Shown piece by piece: positions 52,524 through 61,441 of a DNA stretch of 64,000 bases (position 1 is the stretch's first letter; each line of letters begins with the position of its first letter). A program made the translations under genes and the position numbers. This stretch comes from Epilithonimonas hungarica (GTDB lineage Bacteria; Bacteroidota; Bacteroidia; Flavobacteriales; Weeksellaceae): contig NZ_FNBH01000004.1 of the NCBI RefSeq assembly GCF_900102265.1, positions 310,001-374,000 of the forward strand, read 5' to 3'. The notes beneath the pieces are model-generated. The model searched no databases, had not been told where the DNA came from, and worked only from the letters and a program-made list of their open reading frames with translations.

Positions 52524-54554
52524 ATGGCAAAATTGTATCTCTTCATTTCTACTATTATTTGTGGCTGGGCTTTCTCTCAACAAAAAGACTCCACCAACCT
52601 AATTTCCGAAGTCCATATTGATGCATATAAAAAACCAAGTGATTTTATTTCTTCTACGAAATCAGTGGGCATTGTTTCAAAAGATTTGCTTTTGCAAAAT
52701 TTACCAGAAAGATTATTGGAATCTGTAAATCAAATAGCAGGAGTAAGAATGGAAGAGCGTTCACCGGGAAGTTACAGGCTATCACTCAGGGGAAGCACAT
52801 TACGCTCGCCATTTGGGGTCAGGAATGTCAAAGTTTATTTAGACGATTTTATACTATCAGATGCTTCGGGTAATACTTATTTTAATGTGATTTCACCGCT
52901 GTTAATCGACAGGATAGAATTATTCAAAGGTCCGGAAAGTGGTGATTACGGATCAGTTACTGGAGGCACGGTTATTTTAAAAACGAGAGAACAGGATGAG
53001 CTAAAAGCTGGTCTTTCGATAGGAAGTTATGGAACATTCAGCGAGAGTCTCAATTTTTCAAAAACTTTTGGGAAACATTTTTTTGAAGTATTTCAAAACT
53101 ATTACCAGACAGATTCGTACCGTGAGCAGTCTCGGATGAAAAGAAAACAGTTTTTTGTCAAAGATGACTTCCAGTATTCTGATCAAGGTATTGTAAAAGC
53201 AATGCTGATGTATTCCGATTTGGATTATCAAACGCCAGGCGGATTGACATTGGGACAGATGGAACAAGATCCTAAGCAGGCAAGACCACCTACTGCAACG
53301 GCACCTGGAGCTAAAGAGCAGGATGCTGGTATTCGTAATAAAATGGTATTGGCTGGACTATCCAATGATTTTGACTTCACTCCAGATTTTTCACATTTCA
53401 TAATGGTTCAGGGGTCTTATGTCGACTTTAAGAATCCATTCATTACCAACTATGAAAATCGCTATGAGAGCAACTTCGCTCTGAGAACTCATTTTAACTA
53501 TAAAAAAATATGGGATAAAGTATCATTATCCTATCGCTTGGGTTTTGAAGGAGGTGTTAATGATATTGATGTCAGAAATTATGATAACAACAGCGGAATC
53601 AAAGGTGATTCTCAAAACTTTGATCAGATTAAAAATACGTCAGGATTCTATTTTTTATCGCAAAGTTTAAATATTGCAGAACAACTGTTTACGGATATTT
53701 CTGTCAGTCTTAACTCAAATTCGTTTGATTATTCGAGATATTATCCAACACATGAAAAAGGGTCAGTAAGCTTTAAAAACCAGTGGCTTCCTAATTTTGG
53801 TGTAAATTATTTATTTGGAGATGGATTTTCTGTTCTTGCCAAATTGGGTAAAGGAAATTCGGCACCCACTAACGAAGAGATCCGTGCTTCTGATCAAGAA
53901 TTTAATAATGCATTGAGTCCGGAACACGGTTGGAATAAAGAAGTAGGTATTAGAAAACAATGGCGTAATATCTTTTTTATTGAAGCATCTTATTTTGATT
54001 TTCGTATGAAAGACGCGATAGTCAGACGTCAAAACGATGCAGGGCAGGAGTACTTTGTCAATGCTGGAGAAACGGTACAGAAAGGCTTTGAGATTTTGTT
54101 GGAATCTAAAAATTTTAATCTCAAAAATGATTTTTTCAGCAGTTTCAAATTCAGATTTTCCGGAAGTTTCTATGATTTTAAGTTTAAAAATTATCAGCAA
54201 AATGAAAATAATTTTTCAGGAAACGACCTAACCGGAGTTCCAAGAACCACAATAAACAGTTTGTTGGATTTTACTTTTTTCAAAAAACTTTCGGTAGATT
54301 ATTCTCATTTTTATACTTCAGGAATGCCTTTAGATGATGCGAATTCTGTTTATTCGGAATCAAATTTAATTGGGAATATCCAATTCCGATTTCCTTTGGC
54401 AATGGATAAAACAAAACTGGATCTATTCTTACAAATCCAAAATATTTATAATACAGACTATGTTTTAGGATTTGATATCAATGCATTTGGACAACGTTAT
54501 TATAATCCTTCGGCCAAAAGGAATTTTATACTGGGTGTACAGATGGATTTTTAA
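52524..54554 (+). CDS. TonB-dependent outer-membrane receptor
   Basis: This 676-residue protein has a signal peptide ending AFSQQ. The plug domain follows (LPERLLESVNQIAGVRMEERSPGSYRLSLRGSTLRSPFGVRNVKVYLDDF), then the DRIELFKGP motif and about 22 barrel strands, ending GQRYYNPSAKRNFILGVQMDF with a terminal Phe. It has no N-terminal carboxypeptidase-like extension, so it is more like a siderophore or vitamin receptor than a SusC protein. Ligand unknown. The PQQ-type dehydrogenase gene follows after 103 bases. Confidence 0.87.
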   Translation: MAKLYLFISTIICGWAFSQQKDSTNLISEVHIDAYKKPSDFISSTKSVGIVSKDLLLQNLPERLLESVNQIAGVRMEERSPGSYRLSLRGSTLRSPFGVRNVKVYLDDFILSDASGNTYFNVISPLLIDRIELFKGPESGDYGSVTGGTVILKTREQDELKAGLSIGSYGTFSESLNFSKTFGKHFFEVFQNYYQTDSYREQSRMKRKQFFVKDDFQYSDQGIVKAMLMYSDLDYQTPGGLTLGQMEQDPKQARPPTATAPGAKEQDAGIRNKMVLAGLSNDFDFTPDFSHFIMVQGSYVDFKNPFITNYENRYESNFALRTHFNYKKIWDKVSLSYRLGFEGGVNDIDVRNYDNNSGIKGDSQNFDQIKNTSGFYFLSQSLNIAEQLFTDISVSLNSNSFDYSRYYPTHEKGSVSFKNQWLPNFGVNYLFGDGFSVLAKLGKGNSAPTNEEIRASDQEFNNALSPEHGWNKEVGIRKQWRNIFFIEASYFDFRMKDAIVRRQNDAGQEYFVNAGETVQKGFEILLESKNFNLKNDFFSSFKFRFSGSFYDFKFKNYQQNENNFSGNDLTGVPRTTINSLLDFTFFKKLSVDYSHFYTSGMPLDDANSVYSESNLIGNIQFRFPLAMDKTKLDLFLQIQNIYNTDYVLGFDINAFGQRYYNPSAKRNFILGVQMDF

Positions 54555-54657
54555 ATTAAAAGACAAGGTTATTAAGGATTCGTAATATAGATTTATTTCT
54601 AAGGAATAGTGTTTGTAAATTCTAAGTTTACATCAAATCCTTTATAAATATAAACTT

Positions 54658-55974
54658 ATGAAAAATTATCTCTTACCAATTACGGCGCTGTTATTTTTCA
54701 GCTGCAAGCAGAATGACAATAAAACGAATCGGCAGGAAAATGTAGAAGCAATCACCCAGACCGATACATTGAAATTGCCGGCACCAGATGAGAAGGGTGC
54801 TAAAAATAAGTTCAGCAATGTCATTGGATGGCCAAAAGACAAAACTCCAATTGCACCGGAAGGTTTTACTGTCACTCGATTTGCCGATGGAATTAAGAGT
54901 CCTCGGAATATGATCCAGGCAGAGAATGGAGATATATTTGTAGTTCTTTCCAATTCTGAGCGTTCTGCCAAAGATAAGATCATAAATGATATAAGTGGAA
55001 AAAGTGATGCTGAGGTTGGAGGTAGGTCCGCCAACAGGATTATCCTTTATCGTGATGCAAACAAAGACGGCATTCCGGAATCTTCATCCGTATTTTTATC
55101 TAACCTGAACCAGCCTTATGGAATGCTTATCATAAAAGATAAGTTTTATGTTGCCAATACCGATGGATTATATGTTTACCCTTACAAGGTCGGAGAAACA
55201 AAAATAACAGAACCAGGAAAAAAGATCGTCAGTCTCCCGGCTGGAGGTTACAATAACCACTGGACAAGGAATTTAATTACCAATAAAGACCAGTCAAAAA
55301 TTTATATCTCTGTAGGGTCAGGGAGCAACGTTGGAGAAAATGGAATGGAAAATGAAGTTCGACGAGCCAATATCCTGGAGATAAATCTGGACGGAAGCGG
55401 GGAAAAGATTTTTGCAGCAGGTTTGAGAAATCCTGTGGGTATGAGCTGGAATCCTGTTACAGGTCAATTGTGGACTGTTGTAAACGAACGGGATGAACTT
55501 GGGGATGAACTGGTTCCGGATTATCTGACCAGCGTAAAACAAGATGCATTCTATGGCTGGCCTTATGCTTATTTCGGTAAAAATGAGGATCCCAGAAGAA
55601 AAGGGGAGAAGCCTGATCTGGTAGCAAAGACAATCGTTCCCGATGTTCCGCTTGGAAGTCATACAGCATCGTTGGGATTGACTTTTTATACGGGAAATCA
55701 ATTTCCGGAGTCATATAAAAACGGAGCATTCATTGGCCAGCATGGTTCTTGGAATCGTTCTTCGCTAGTGGGTTATCAGGTTGCTTATGTACCTTTCAAA
55801 AATGGTAAAGCGACTGGACCCTACCAGCCATTTTTAACAGGATTTATAGCAGATGAAGCTAAGGGAGATGTTTATGGGCGACCAGTTGGAGTGCTTCAGA
55901 TTGCTGATGGTTCTTTGCTGGTGGCCGATGATGTAAGTGGCATTGTCTGGCGTGTAGCTTACAATAAGAAATAA
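54658..55974 (+). CDS. PQQ-dependent sugar dehydrogenase-like lipoprotein
   Basis: This 438-residue protein has a lipobox (ALLFFSCKQ, Cys at about 16) and a six-bladed propeller with GFTVTRFADGIKSPRNM, AGLRNPVGMSWNPVTGQLWTVVNERDELGDEL, QDAFYGWPYAYFG and GQHGSWNRSSLVGYQVAYVPF. These match the sorbosone/glucose dehydrogenase family that binds PQQ. I see no PQQ synthesis genes here; Flavobacteria usually lack them. It would oxidise a sugar in the periplasm. A terminator follows. Confidence 0.83.
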   Translation: MKNYLLPITALLFFSCKQNDNKTNRQENVEAITQTDTLKLPAPDEKGAKNKFSNVIGWPKDKTPIAPEGFTVTRFADGIKSPRNMIQAENGDIFVVLSNSERSAKDKIINDISGKSDAEVGGRSANRIILYRDANKDGIPESSSVFLSNLNQPYGMLIIKDKFYVANTDGLYVYPYKVGETKITEPGKKIVSLPAGGYNNHWTRNLITNKDQSKIYISVGSGSNVGENGMENEVRRANILEINLDGSGEKIFAAGLRNPVGMSWNPVTGQLWTVVNERDELGDELVPDYLTSVKQDAFYGWPYAYFGKNEDPRRKGEKPDLVAKTIVPDVPLGSHTASLGLTFYTGNQFPESYKNGAFIGQHGSWNRSSLVGYQVAYVPFKNGKATGPYQPFLTGFIADEAKGDVYGRPVGVLQIADGSLLVADDVSGIVWRVAYNKK

Positions 55975-55978
55975 ACAG

Positions 55979-56005
55979 AAAGCAGCTCTTAGAGTTGCTT
56001 TTTTT
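55979..56005 (+). terminator. Terminator after the PQQ-type dehydrogenase
   Basis: AAAGCAGCTCT (55979-55989) pairs with AGAGTTGCTTT (55991-56001), one G-T pair, followed by Ts. It lies between the convergent dehydrogenase and DUF2945 genes. Confidence 0.8.
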
Positions 56006-56010
56006 CATGT

Positions 56011-56211
56011 TTAGATCTTCTTCAAAGCAGAAGCTTTATGGGCTGCTGTCTTACCTGTCTTTTCACTCATTACTTCATATTGAGGTTCTGTTTCCGAGGC
56101 TCGTCTCTGGCGGTTCATGAAGGTGAAATCTGAGGTGTGTATTTTTATAATGATGCCATGAGTTTCTCCGTTTTGAAACCTCCATTTGACATGGTCTCCT
56201 ATTTTTAACAT
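56011..56211 (-). CDS. DUF2945 (TUDOR-like) small protein
   Basis: This 66-residue protein reads MLKIGDHVKWRFQNGETHGI, then IKIHTSDFTF and EPQYEVMSEKTGKTAAHKASALKKI. This is the DUF2945 (hypervirulence-associated TUDOR) pattern, a small SH3/TUDOR-like fold of unknown function often found among stress genes. It is in the same direction as the DUF2383 gene 67 bases upstream. Confidence 0.85.
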   Translation of the reverse strand: MLKIGDHVKWRFQNGETHGIIIKIHTSDFTFMNRQRRASETEPQYEVMSEKTGKTAAHKASALKKI

Positions 56212-56278
56212 ACGATAAGCTTTGTAAAATTGCTATGGCGAATTATAGAATAATATTCAAAATAGCTGTTTTATTTTC

Positions 56279-56740
56279 TCAATTAGACTTGTAATTATCC
56301 AAAACACCCTGGAAATAGTGAGCTGAGTCTTTAATTTTCTTTAGCTGCTCAGAGACTATGCTTCGGCTGCCTTGATCTAGTGTTCCACTATCTAAGGCTT
56401 CCTGATAAATTTGGATGGCTGCTTTCTCTCCAAATAGAACATCGTTCAGTGTCAATCTTTGTAAGCTATCTACGGTAAAACCATTTTTAATATCGATCCA
56501 TGTACGATGAAGTGTTCCGGAAAGACTCGGATTATCTTGCGCCTTACCACCTTTTTCAGAAATTAAATCGATCAGTTCATTCTTCATTATCTTACTTTGT
56601 GATGTAATATCCTCATATGACCTTTTTAAATCGGCGTCTACTTCCCATACCTTCCCTTCAACTTGTTCAAATCCCTTTAATCTGTCGTAAACAACATGAA
56701 GAAGATCATTGAGGGTATTTATATTTTCCTGAGTTTCCAT
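56279..56740 (-). CDS. DUF2383 / PA2169-type four-helix bundle protein
   Basis: This 153-residue all-helical protein contains LNDLLHVVYDRLKGFEQ, KGGKAQDNPSLSGTLHRTWIDIKN and FGEKAAIQIYQEAL, the marks of the PA2169/DUF2383 family. It has a ferritin-like bundle but I cannot confirm metal ligands by eye. It has no signal peptide. Members are stress-induced in relatives. Head-to-head with the NDH-2 gene across a 189-bp gap. Confidence 0.85.
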   Translation of the reverse strand: METQENINTLNDLLHVVYDRLKGFEQVEGKVWEVDADLKRSYEDITSQSKIMKNELIDLISEKGGKAQDNPSLSGTLHRTWIDIKNGFTVDSLQRLTLNDVLFGEKAAIQIYQEALDSGTLDQGSRSIVSEQLKKIKDSAHYFQGVLDNYKSN

Positions 56741-56929
56741 TTTTTATAAATTAAGATTAGTGAAAGTATTCTTTTCATAAAGAGTGTAGTTCCTAAATGC
56801 TTCTCTTTCGTCAGAATTATGAATGTATTTTGTTAGTTTTCAAAATTTATACCATTTAATAAGGATAAATAAGATGAATTTATGGCTTGATTGTGGTTAT
56901 GCTTTTTATGGGTAATTAAAATATAACTT

Positions 56930-58207
56930 ATGAAAAATCAGAATATTATAATTGTTGGCGGCGGTTTTGCCGGCGTAGAGCTTGCAGAACGATTACTGAA
57001 CGCAGATCTTGAATCTCATATCATTCTGGTAGATAAAAATAATTACAATTTTTTTCCCCCTTTGTTATATCAGGTTGCAACAGGTTATCTGGATGTTTCC
57101 AATATCACTTATCCTTTCCGAAAACATTTTCGTGGCTATGCCAATTTTTCATTTATCATGGGTGAACTTATTGAGATTGATACAGAGAATAATACTGCGA
57201 TATTAAGTACAGGAAATATCAGTTATGATAAAATAGTCATTGCAACCGGAACAGTAACTAATTACTTTGGCATTGATAGTATACGTCGACATGCGCTTCC
57301 TATGAAAACCATTACGGATGCTATATATTTGAAGAATACATGGCTTAAAAGGATAGAAGAGGCTTCCAGAACCACTGACAAAGATCTGAGAGATCAGTTG
57401 ACGACTTTTGTCGTTGCAGGTGGAGGGCCTACCGGTGTTGAGATAGCAGGTATGCTCACCGAACTAAAGAAAGATATTCTTTTTAAGGATTATCCAGAAC
57501 TTAAAGGACTTGCTTTTGAGATCTACCTTGTTGACGGTCTTCCGAAGCTTCTGGCTCCCATGAGTAAGAATTCGCAAGCCTACGCTTTGAAGTCATTACA
57601 GAATAACGGGGTGATCATCAGATTGGGACATAATGTGCAAGACTTTAAAGACAATACGGTCTATCTTGCGGATGGCTCAAAGATATCCAGTTCTAATCTG
57701 CTTTGGACTGCAGGGGTCACAGCACAGAGATTTAATGGTCTTAAACCGGAATCTTATGGAAAAGGGAATCGACTATTGGTCGATGCTTACAATGAGGTAT
57801 TAGGAACAAAAAATGTTTATGCGATAGGTGATACTGCATTGATGACAAGCGATCCCAAATTTCCTGAGGGACATCCCCAGTTGGCACAAGTGGCCATACA
57901 GCAGGCAAAACTCCTTGCAAAAAATATGATCGCTAAAATGAAAGGTAAAGCTCCCATACAATTCGAATATAATGATAAAGGCTCTATGGCAATTATCAGA
58001 AGAAATAAAGCTGTGGCTGATCTGAATGGCCCTCTCAAACATCTCAACGGTTTTCCTGCCTGGGTAATCTGGGTGCTGGTGCATTTGATGTCATTAATTA
58101 ATTTTAGAAATAAACTGACAACCTTTTTCAATTGGATGAATGCTTACATCACAAAAGATCAGCCTCTGCGAATGATAATCGATTCTCATACAGATTCAAA
58201 AAAATAA
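56930..58207 (+). CDS. NAD(P)/FAD oxidoreductase, NDH-2-like
   Basis: This 425-residue flavoprotein has two dinucleotide folds: IIIVGGGFAGVELAERLL at 6-23 and FVVAGGGPTGVEIAGMLTEL near 161-180. NNYNFFPPLLYQVATG near 37-52 and a C-terminal membrane-associating part (WVIWVLVHLMSLINFRNKLTTFFNWM) match type II NADH dehydrogenase. It transfers electrons from NADH to quinone without pumping protons. It opens the stress-like cluster, with the 56-residue gene following after 8 bases. Confidence 0.88.
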   Translation: MKNQNIIIVGGGFAGVELAERLLNADLESHIILVDKNNYNFFPPLLYQVATGYLDVSNITYPFRKHFRGYANFSFIMGELIEIDTENNTAILSTGNISYDKIVIATGTVTNYFGIDSIRRHALPMKTITDAIYLKNTWLKRIEEASRTTDKDLRDQLTTFVVAGGGPTGVEIAGMLTELKKDILFKDYPELKGLAFEIYLVDGLPKLLAPMSKNSQAYALKSLQNNGVIIRLGHNVQDFKDNTVYLADGSKISSSNLLWTAGVTAQRFNGLKPESYGKGNRLLVDAYNEVLGTKNVYAIGDTALMTSDPKFPEGHPQLAQVAIQQAKLLAKNMIAKMKGKAPIQFEYNDKGSMAIIRRNKAVADLNGPLKHLNGFPAWVIWVLVHLMSLINFRNKLTTFFNWMNAYITKDQPLRMIIDSHTDSKK

Positions 58208-58215
58208 AATTTCAT

Positions 58216-58386
58216 ATGTTCATCAAAGTATATACTTCTAAACAAAATTTTTTAATGGTCAATATTGATCATATTGTCTATATCAGTCCTGGTTCTTCAA
58301 ATAGAGGATGTACGGTACATCTGGATACAGGAGTCAGATTAGAATCCATTGACGATTATGATGTTCTATTAAATCAACTAATTTAA
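58216..58386 (+). CDS. 56-residue protein of unknown function
   Basis: From the ATG at 58216 the product is MFIKVYTSKQNFLMVNIDHI plus a beta-rich remainder VYISPGSSNRGCTVHLDTG and a helical end SIDDYDVLLNQLI. The layout (short strand pairs then helix) resembles FlbD-like or LytTR-fragment small proteins, though no identity is clear. It follows the NDH-2 stop by 8 bases, so it is probably co-transcribed. Confidence 0.55.
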   Translation: MFIKVYTSKQNFLMVNIDHIVYISPGSSNRGCTVHLDTGVRLESIDDYDVLLNQLI

Positions 58387-58562
58387 TTATGATAAGTCGA
58401 GTTTTTTTGATTCTTTATTAAGTTTCATATTGTGATTGTAATCATAAAATACTAAGTTAATATTTGATTATGTGGTTTGAAGACAAATTGATTTTGGCAA
58501 AAGAATTGTTTGATAAGACTCATATAAATAATTCTTTTTCAGCTACTTCAAATTACAATATT

Positions 58563-59069
58563 ATGGAATCTTCTAACTTGACATTGAATAAGATCGGTCA
58601 GCATCTTCTCAGAAGAGGAGAAACTGTCTCTATTGCCGAAAGTGTGACATCAGGGTCGCTGCAGATGGCTTTTTCTCAAATTCCCCAAGCGGAAAAATTT
58701 TTCAAAGGTGGTTTAACAGCATATACCTTAGAGGAAAAAGTAAATCTATTGAATATCGACCACTCTGAGGCCAAGTCTACCAACTGCGTATCAAGAAATA
58801 TCAGTGAGCAGATGGCTGTAAATGTCGCACAACTTTTTAATACAGAATGGGGAATTGCCACAACGGGATATGCAACTCCTGTAGAAGAGTCCAATGGGGA
58901 GATCTATGCTTACTACTGTATTTCTTATAAAGGAACGATCGTAAGAAGTGATAAAATAGAATTGCATCCGATGACAAAAGCAATAGATGCCCAAAACTAT
59001 TTTGTGGAATATGTTGTTGGCTGTCTTAGATGTGAAGTGAAAAGAGATCATTTACAAATGACGGTTTAG
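58563..59069 (+). CDS. CinA C-terminal-like protein (NMN amidase-like)
   Basis: With the start at 58563 this is 168 residues; an ATG at 58470 would add about 31 residues of no family likeness. It has VSIAESVTSGSLQMAFSQIPQAEKFFKGGLTAYTLEEKVNLL, the CinA C-terminal pattern (AESxTxGxL, GGxxxY), and EWGIATTGYA near the end. CinA C-terminal proteins deamidate nicotinamide mononucleotide in pyridine nucleotide salvage. The usual C-terminal GPGG segment is altered. It is 3 bases before the SDR gene. Confidence 0.8.
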   Translation: MESSNLTLNKIGQHLLRRGETVSIAESVTSGSLQMAFSQIPQAEKFFKGGLTAYTLEEKVNLLNIDHSEAKSTNCVSRNISEQMAVNVAQLFNTEWGIATTGYATPVEESNGEIYAYYCISYKGTIVRSDKIELHPMTKAIDAQNYFVEYVVGCLRCEVKRDHLQMTV

Positions 59070-59072
59070 AGT

Positions 59073-59831
59073 ATGGCATATACAAATTTACAATTACAAG
59101 ATAGATCAGTTTTGATTTCTGGGGCTGATAGTGGTATTGGAAGGGCTGTCGCGATCTTACTTGCCAGGTACGGTGCAGATGTTGCGATTATTTACCACAG
59201 TAATGATAAGGATGCCCAAGACACCAAAGGTGAAATTGAGAAGCTAGGTAGAAAAGCTATTATATTTTCTGGAGATGTCAACAATTTTCAATTCTGTAAG
59301 GCTACGGTAAATCAAGTTGTATCAGAATTTGGGAAATTGGATATTTTGATCAACAATGCGGGAGTTCAATTTCCTTGTGATAACATTGCAGATCTACAGG
59401 AGGAGCAGATCCGGGAAACGTTTAATGCCAATATCATTGGAATGATCTTACTTACCAAGGCTGCATTTCCTTATCTCAAAATGGGGGATTGTATCATCAA
59501 TACGACTTCTGCAACTGCTTATCAGGGGCATGATCAACTTTTGGATTACAGTGCAACCAAGGGGGCAATTGTTTCATTCACAAGATCGCTCGCATTACAG
59601 GCAAAGCCCAAAGGTATTCGTGTGAATGCTGTTGCACCTGGTCCTGTTGCAACACCGTTGACTAAAGAAACTTTCAACGAAAAAGAAGAAGACCCTAACA
59701 AACCTCCTTTAGAAAGAAATGCGACCGAAGAAGAAATTGCTGGCAGTTTTTTATTTCTCGCAACAGAGGCCGCTGCACAAATAACCGGACAAGTCATCCA
59801 TCCTAATGGCGGATTAATTATAAATGGCTAA
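59073..59831 (+). CDS. SDR-family oxidoreductase (general-stress YdaD/YghA type)
   Basis: This 252-residue Rossmann-fold enzyme has SGADSGIGRAVAILLARYGADVAI near 16-39, NNAGVQFPC near 93-101, YSATKGAIVSFTRSLA with the catalytic Tyr-Lys pair, and a C-terminal ITGQVIHPNGGLIING. It belongs to the SDR group found in general stress regulons. Substrate unknown; probably NADP(H)-dependent. Coupled to the CinA-like gene. Confidence 0.88.
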   Translation: MAYTNLQLQDRSVLISGADSGIGRAVAILLARYGADVAIIYHSNDKDAQDTKGEIEKLGRKAIIFSGDVNNFQFCKATVNQVVSEFGKLDILINNAGVQFPCDNIADLQEEQIRETFNANIIGMILLTKAAFPYLKMGDCIINTTSATAYQGHDQLLDYSATKGAIVSFTRSLALQAKPKGIRVNAVAPGPVATPLTKETFNEKEEDPNKPPLERNATEEEIAGSFLFLATEAAAQITGQVIHPNGGLIING

Positions 59832-59870
59832 AAATCAAATTCAAAATATTAATATTTAAAAAGTAAAATT

Positions 59871-60422
59871 ATGGCAACTACAACACAAACCACAGCAAAA
59901 AAGAGTGCAGTTAGAAAAACTCCGGCAAAAAAAGATGCTGCGAAGGATTTGAAAGATCTTTTTGAGGACGGTCTTAAAGATATCTACTGGGCTGAAAAAG
60001 CACTTGTAAAAGCCTTACCAAAGATGCAGAAAAATGCAACAGATGAGAAATTAAAAAATGCCATCGCTCAGCATTTGATAGAAACTGAAGAACATGTAAG
60101 CCGATTGGAAGAGTGTTTTGAATCTATTGGTAAAAAAGCGCAAGCTAAAAAATGCGATGCAATGCAGGGATTATTAGATGAAGCTAATAGTATAATACAA
60201 GAAACAGAACCGGGAACTGTAAGAGATGCTGGGATCATTGCAGCAGCTCAAAAGGTTGAACATTATGAAATAGCAACATATGGAACGTTGGCAGCTTTCG
60301 CAAAGGTGCTAAATGAAAAAGCGTCTCTAAAAAATCTCCTGGCAACACTGGAAGAAGAAAAACAATGTGATGGGTCTTTGACTAAACTTGCTGATACTAA
60401 TTTGAATTCTAAAGCAAAATAA
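59871..60422 (+). CDS. Ferritin-like DUF892 (YciE/YciF) protein
   Basis: This 183-residue protein has a Lys/Ala-rich N-terminus (KKSAVRKTPAKKDAAKDL), then the YciE/YciF bundle: LFEDGLKDIYWAEKALVKALPKMQKNA, HLIETEEHVSRLEECFESIG, KKCDAMQGLLDEA and AAQKVEHYEIATYGTLAAFAKVL. The conserved Glu and His residues form a diiron site in family members. The basic tail could bind DNA. It is known from osmotic and starvation stress. A terminator follows. Confidence 0.9.
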   Translation: MATTTQTTAKKSAVRKTPAKKDAAKDLKDLFEDGLKDIYWAEKALVKALPKMQKNATDEKLKNAIAQHLIETEEHVSRLEECFESIGKKAQAKKCDAMQGLLDEANSIIQETEPGTVRDAGIIAAAQKVEHYEIATYGTLAAFAKVLNEKASLKNLLATLEEEKQCDGSLTKLADTNLNSKAK

Positions 60423-60507
60423 TATTAAACCTTCCAAAACTCAGATTGAAAATTATAGTCAGTGTCAATATCTTCATTTTTATGCTGACAGGAAGAGAAC
60501 TTCAAAC

Positions 60508-60540
60508 AGAGAGCAATTAATTGCTCTCTTATTTTTTTTA
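60508..60540 (+). terminator. Terminator after the ferritin-like gene
   Basis: AGAGAGCAATT (60508-60518) and AATTGCTCTCT (60519-60529) form a perfect 22-bp palindrome followed by T-rich sequence. Confidence 0.82.
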
Positions 60541-60663
60541 TAATGAAATCATAGCAGTATTTTGTAGGAGAATTGAAATAAGAATGAAAGATAATCGAAA
60601 TTTCAATTTCCAAAAAATACAAGTGGTATATTTGTTGAAAAGGCTAATATCAAAAAATGTTTA

Positions 60664-61125
60664 ATGGTTTATCAACTTTTGAGGGAACAGTTTTTAGAAT
60701 GCAGTTTGGATGAAGCGTGGCAATTTTTCTCATCACCTTATAATCTTCCTCGCATTTCACCTCCTGAGATGGATTTTCGAATCGTTTCAAACCTTCAAAA
60801 TGACAAGATCTATGAAGGTTTGAAAATAGATTACACGGTGCGGCCATTATTTCATATAAAACTCAAATGGAAAAGCGAGATCAGAGGATATAGGTCCCAT
60901 CAAAGCTTCATAGATTATCAATTAAGGGGACCCTATAAGTTTTGGAGCCACTACCATGAGTTTATACCTTCTAATGATGGCGTATTGATGCGGGATATTC
61001 TTCGGTATGAAGTGCCATTTGGGATCTTTGGTGATTTTATTAATTTCATTCTTATCAGACGGACCCTTGATTATATATTTGATTATAGGAGAGATGTTAT
61101 CAATGAATTATTTAATAAAAAGTGA
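60664..61125 (+). CDS. SRPBCC-fold protein, paralogue of the carotenoid-operon gene
   Basis: This 153-residue protein has CSLDEAWQFFSSPYNLPRISPPEMDF, GLKIDYTVRPLFHIKLKWKS, LRGPYKFWSHYHEFIPSNDGVLMRD and YEVPFGIFGDFINFILI. It is clearly alike to the protein at 47327 along its whole length. It is probably a hydrophobic ligand-binding fold. It stands alone between two terminators; its role need not be the same as the paralogue's. Confidence 0.85.
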   Translation: MVYQLLREQFLECSLDEAWQFFSSPYNLPRISPPEMDFRIVSNLQNDKIYEGLKIDYTVRPLFHIKLKWKSEIRGYRSHQSFIDYQLRGPYKFWSHYHEFIPSNDGVLMRDILRYEVPFGIFGDFINFILIRRTLDYIFDYRRDVINELFNKK

Positions 61126-61294
61126 GTACTTATTATGCTGAAGATGTTCTATCTATTTTTGAATATCAATTATATGGAAAAAAATTCAGTATAGAGGGAT
61201 GGTCATTTTATTGATTCAGGCAAAAACTATAAGATTCTTAGATCAAGTAATGTTTTTTTTACTACTATCATTCAAGTCATCTTACTTTTAAAAT

Positions 61295-61340
61295 ATAAAC
61301 CAGAAAGAGATTCGTAAGAATCTCTTTCTGGTTTATATTT
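61295..61340 (+). terminator. Long perfect hairpin terminator
   Basis: A 19-bp perfect stem, ATAAACCAGAAAGAGATTC (61295-61313) with its inverse (61318-61336), has a 4-base loop GTAA. It lies about 170 bases after the SRPBCC stop and about 100 bases before the next gene. The other parts of the 61126-61441 gap hold nothing I recognise. Confidence 0.7.
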
Positions 61341-61441
61341 AATTGAATTATAATTGTTTTCATGTTAAATTTTGTTTTGATAATAATTTGGTGCGATAGT
61401 GGTTTGCTGTTACCTGATTTCTAATTATAAAATACCACAAT

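Noticed and set aside
53811-54200. A 129-codon minus-strand open frame inside the TonB-dependent receptor
   Set aside because: The receptor frame is intact and typical; the opposite frame has no recognisable protein features.
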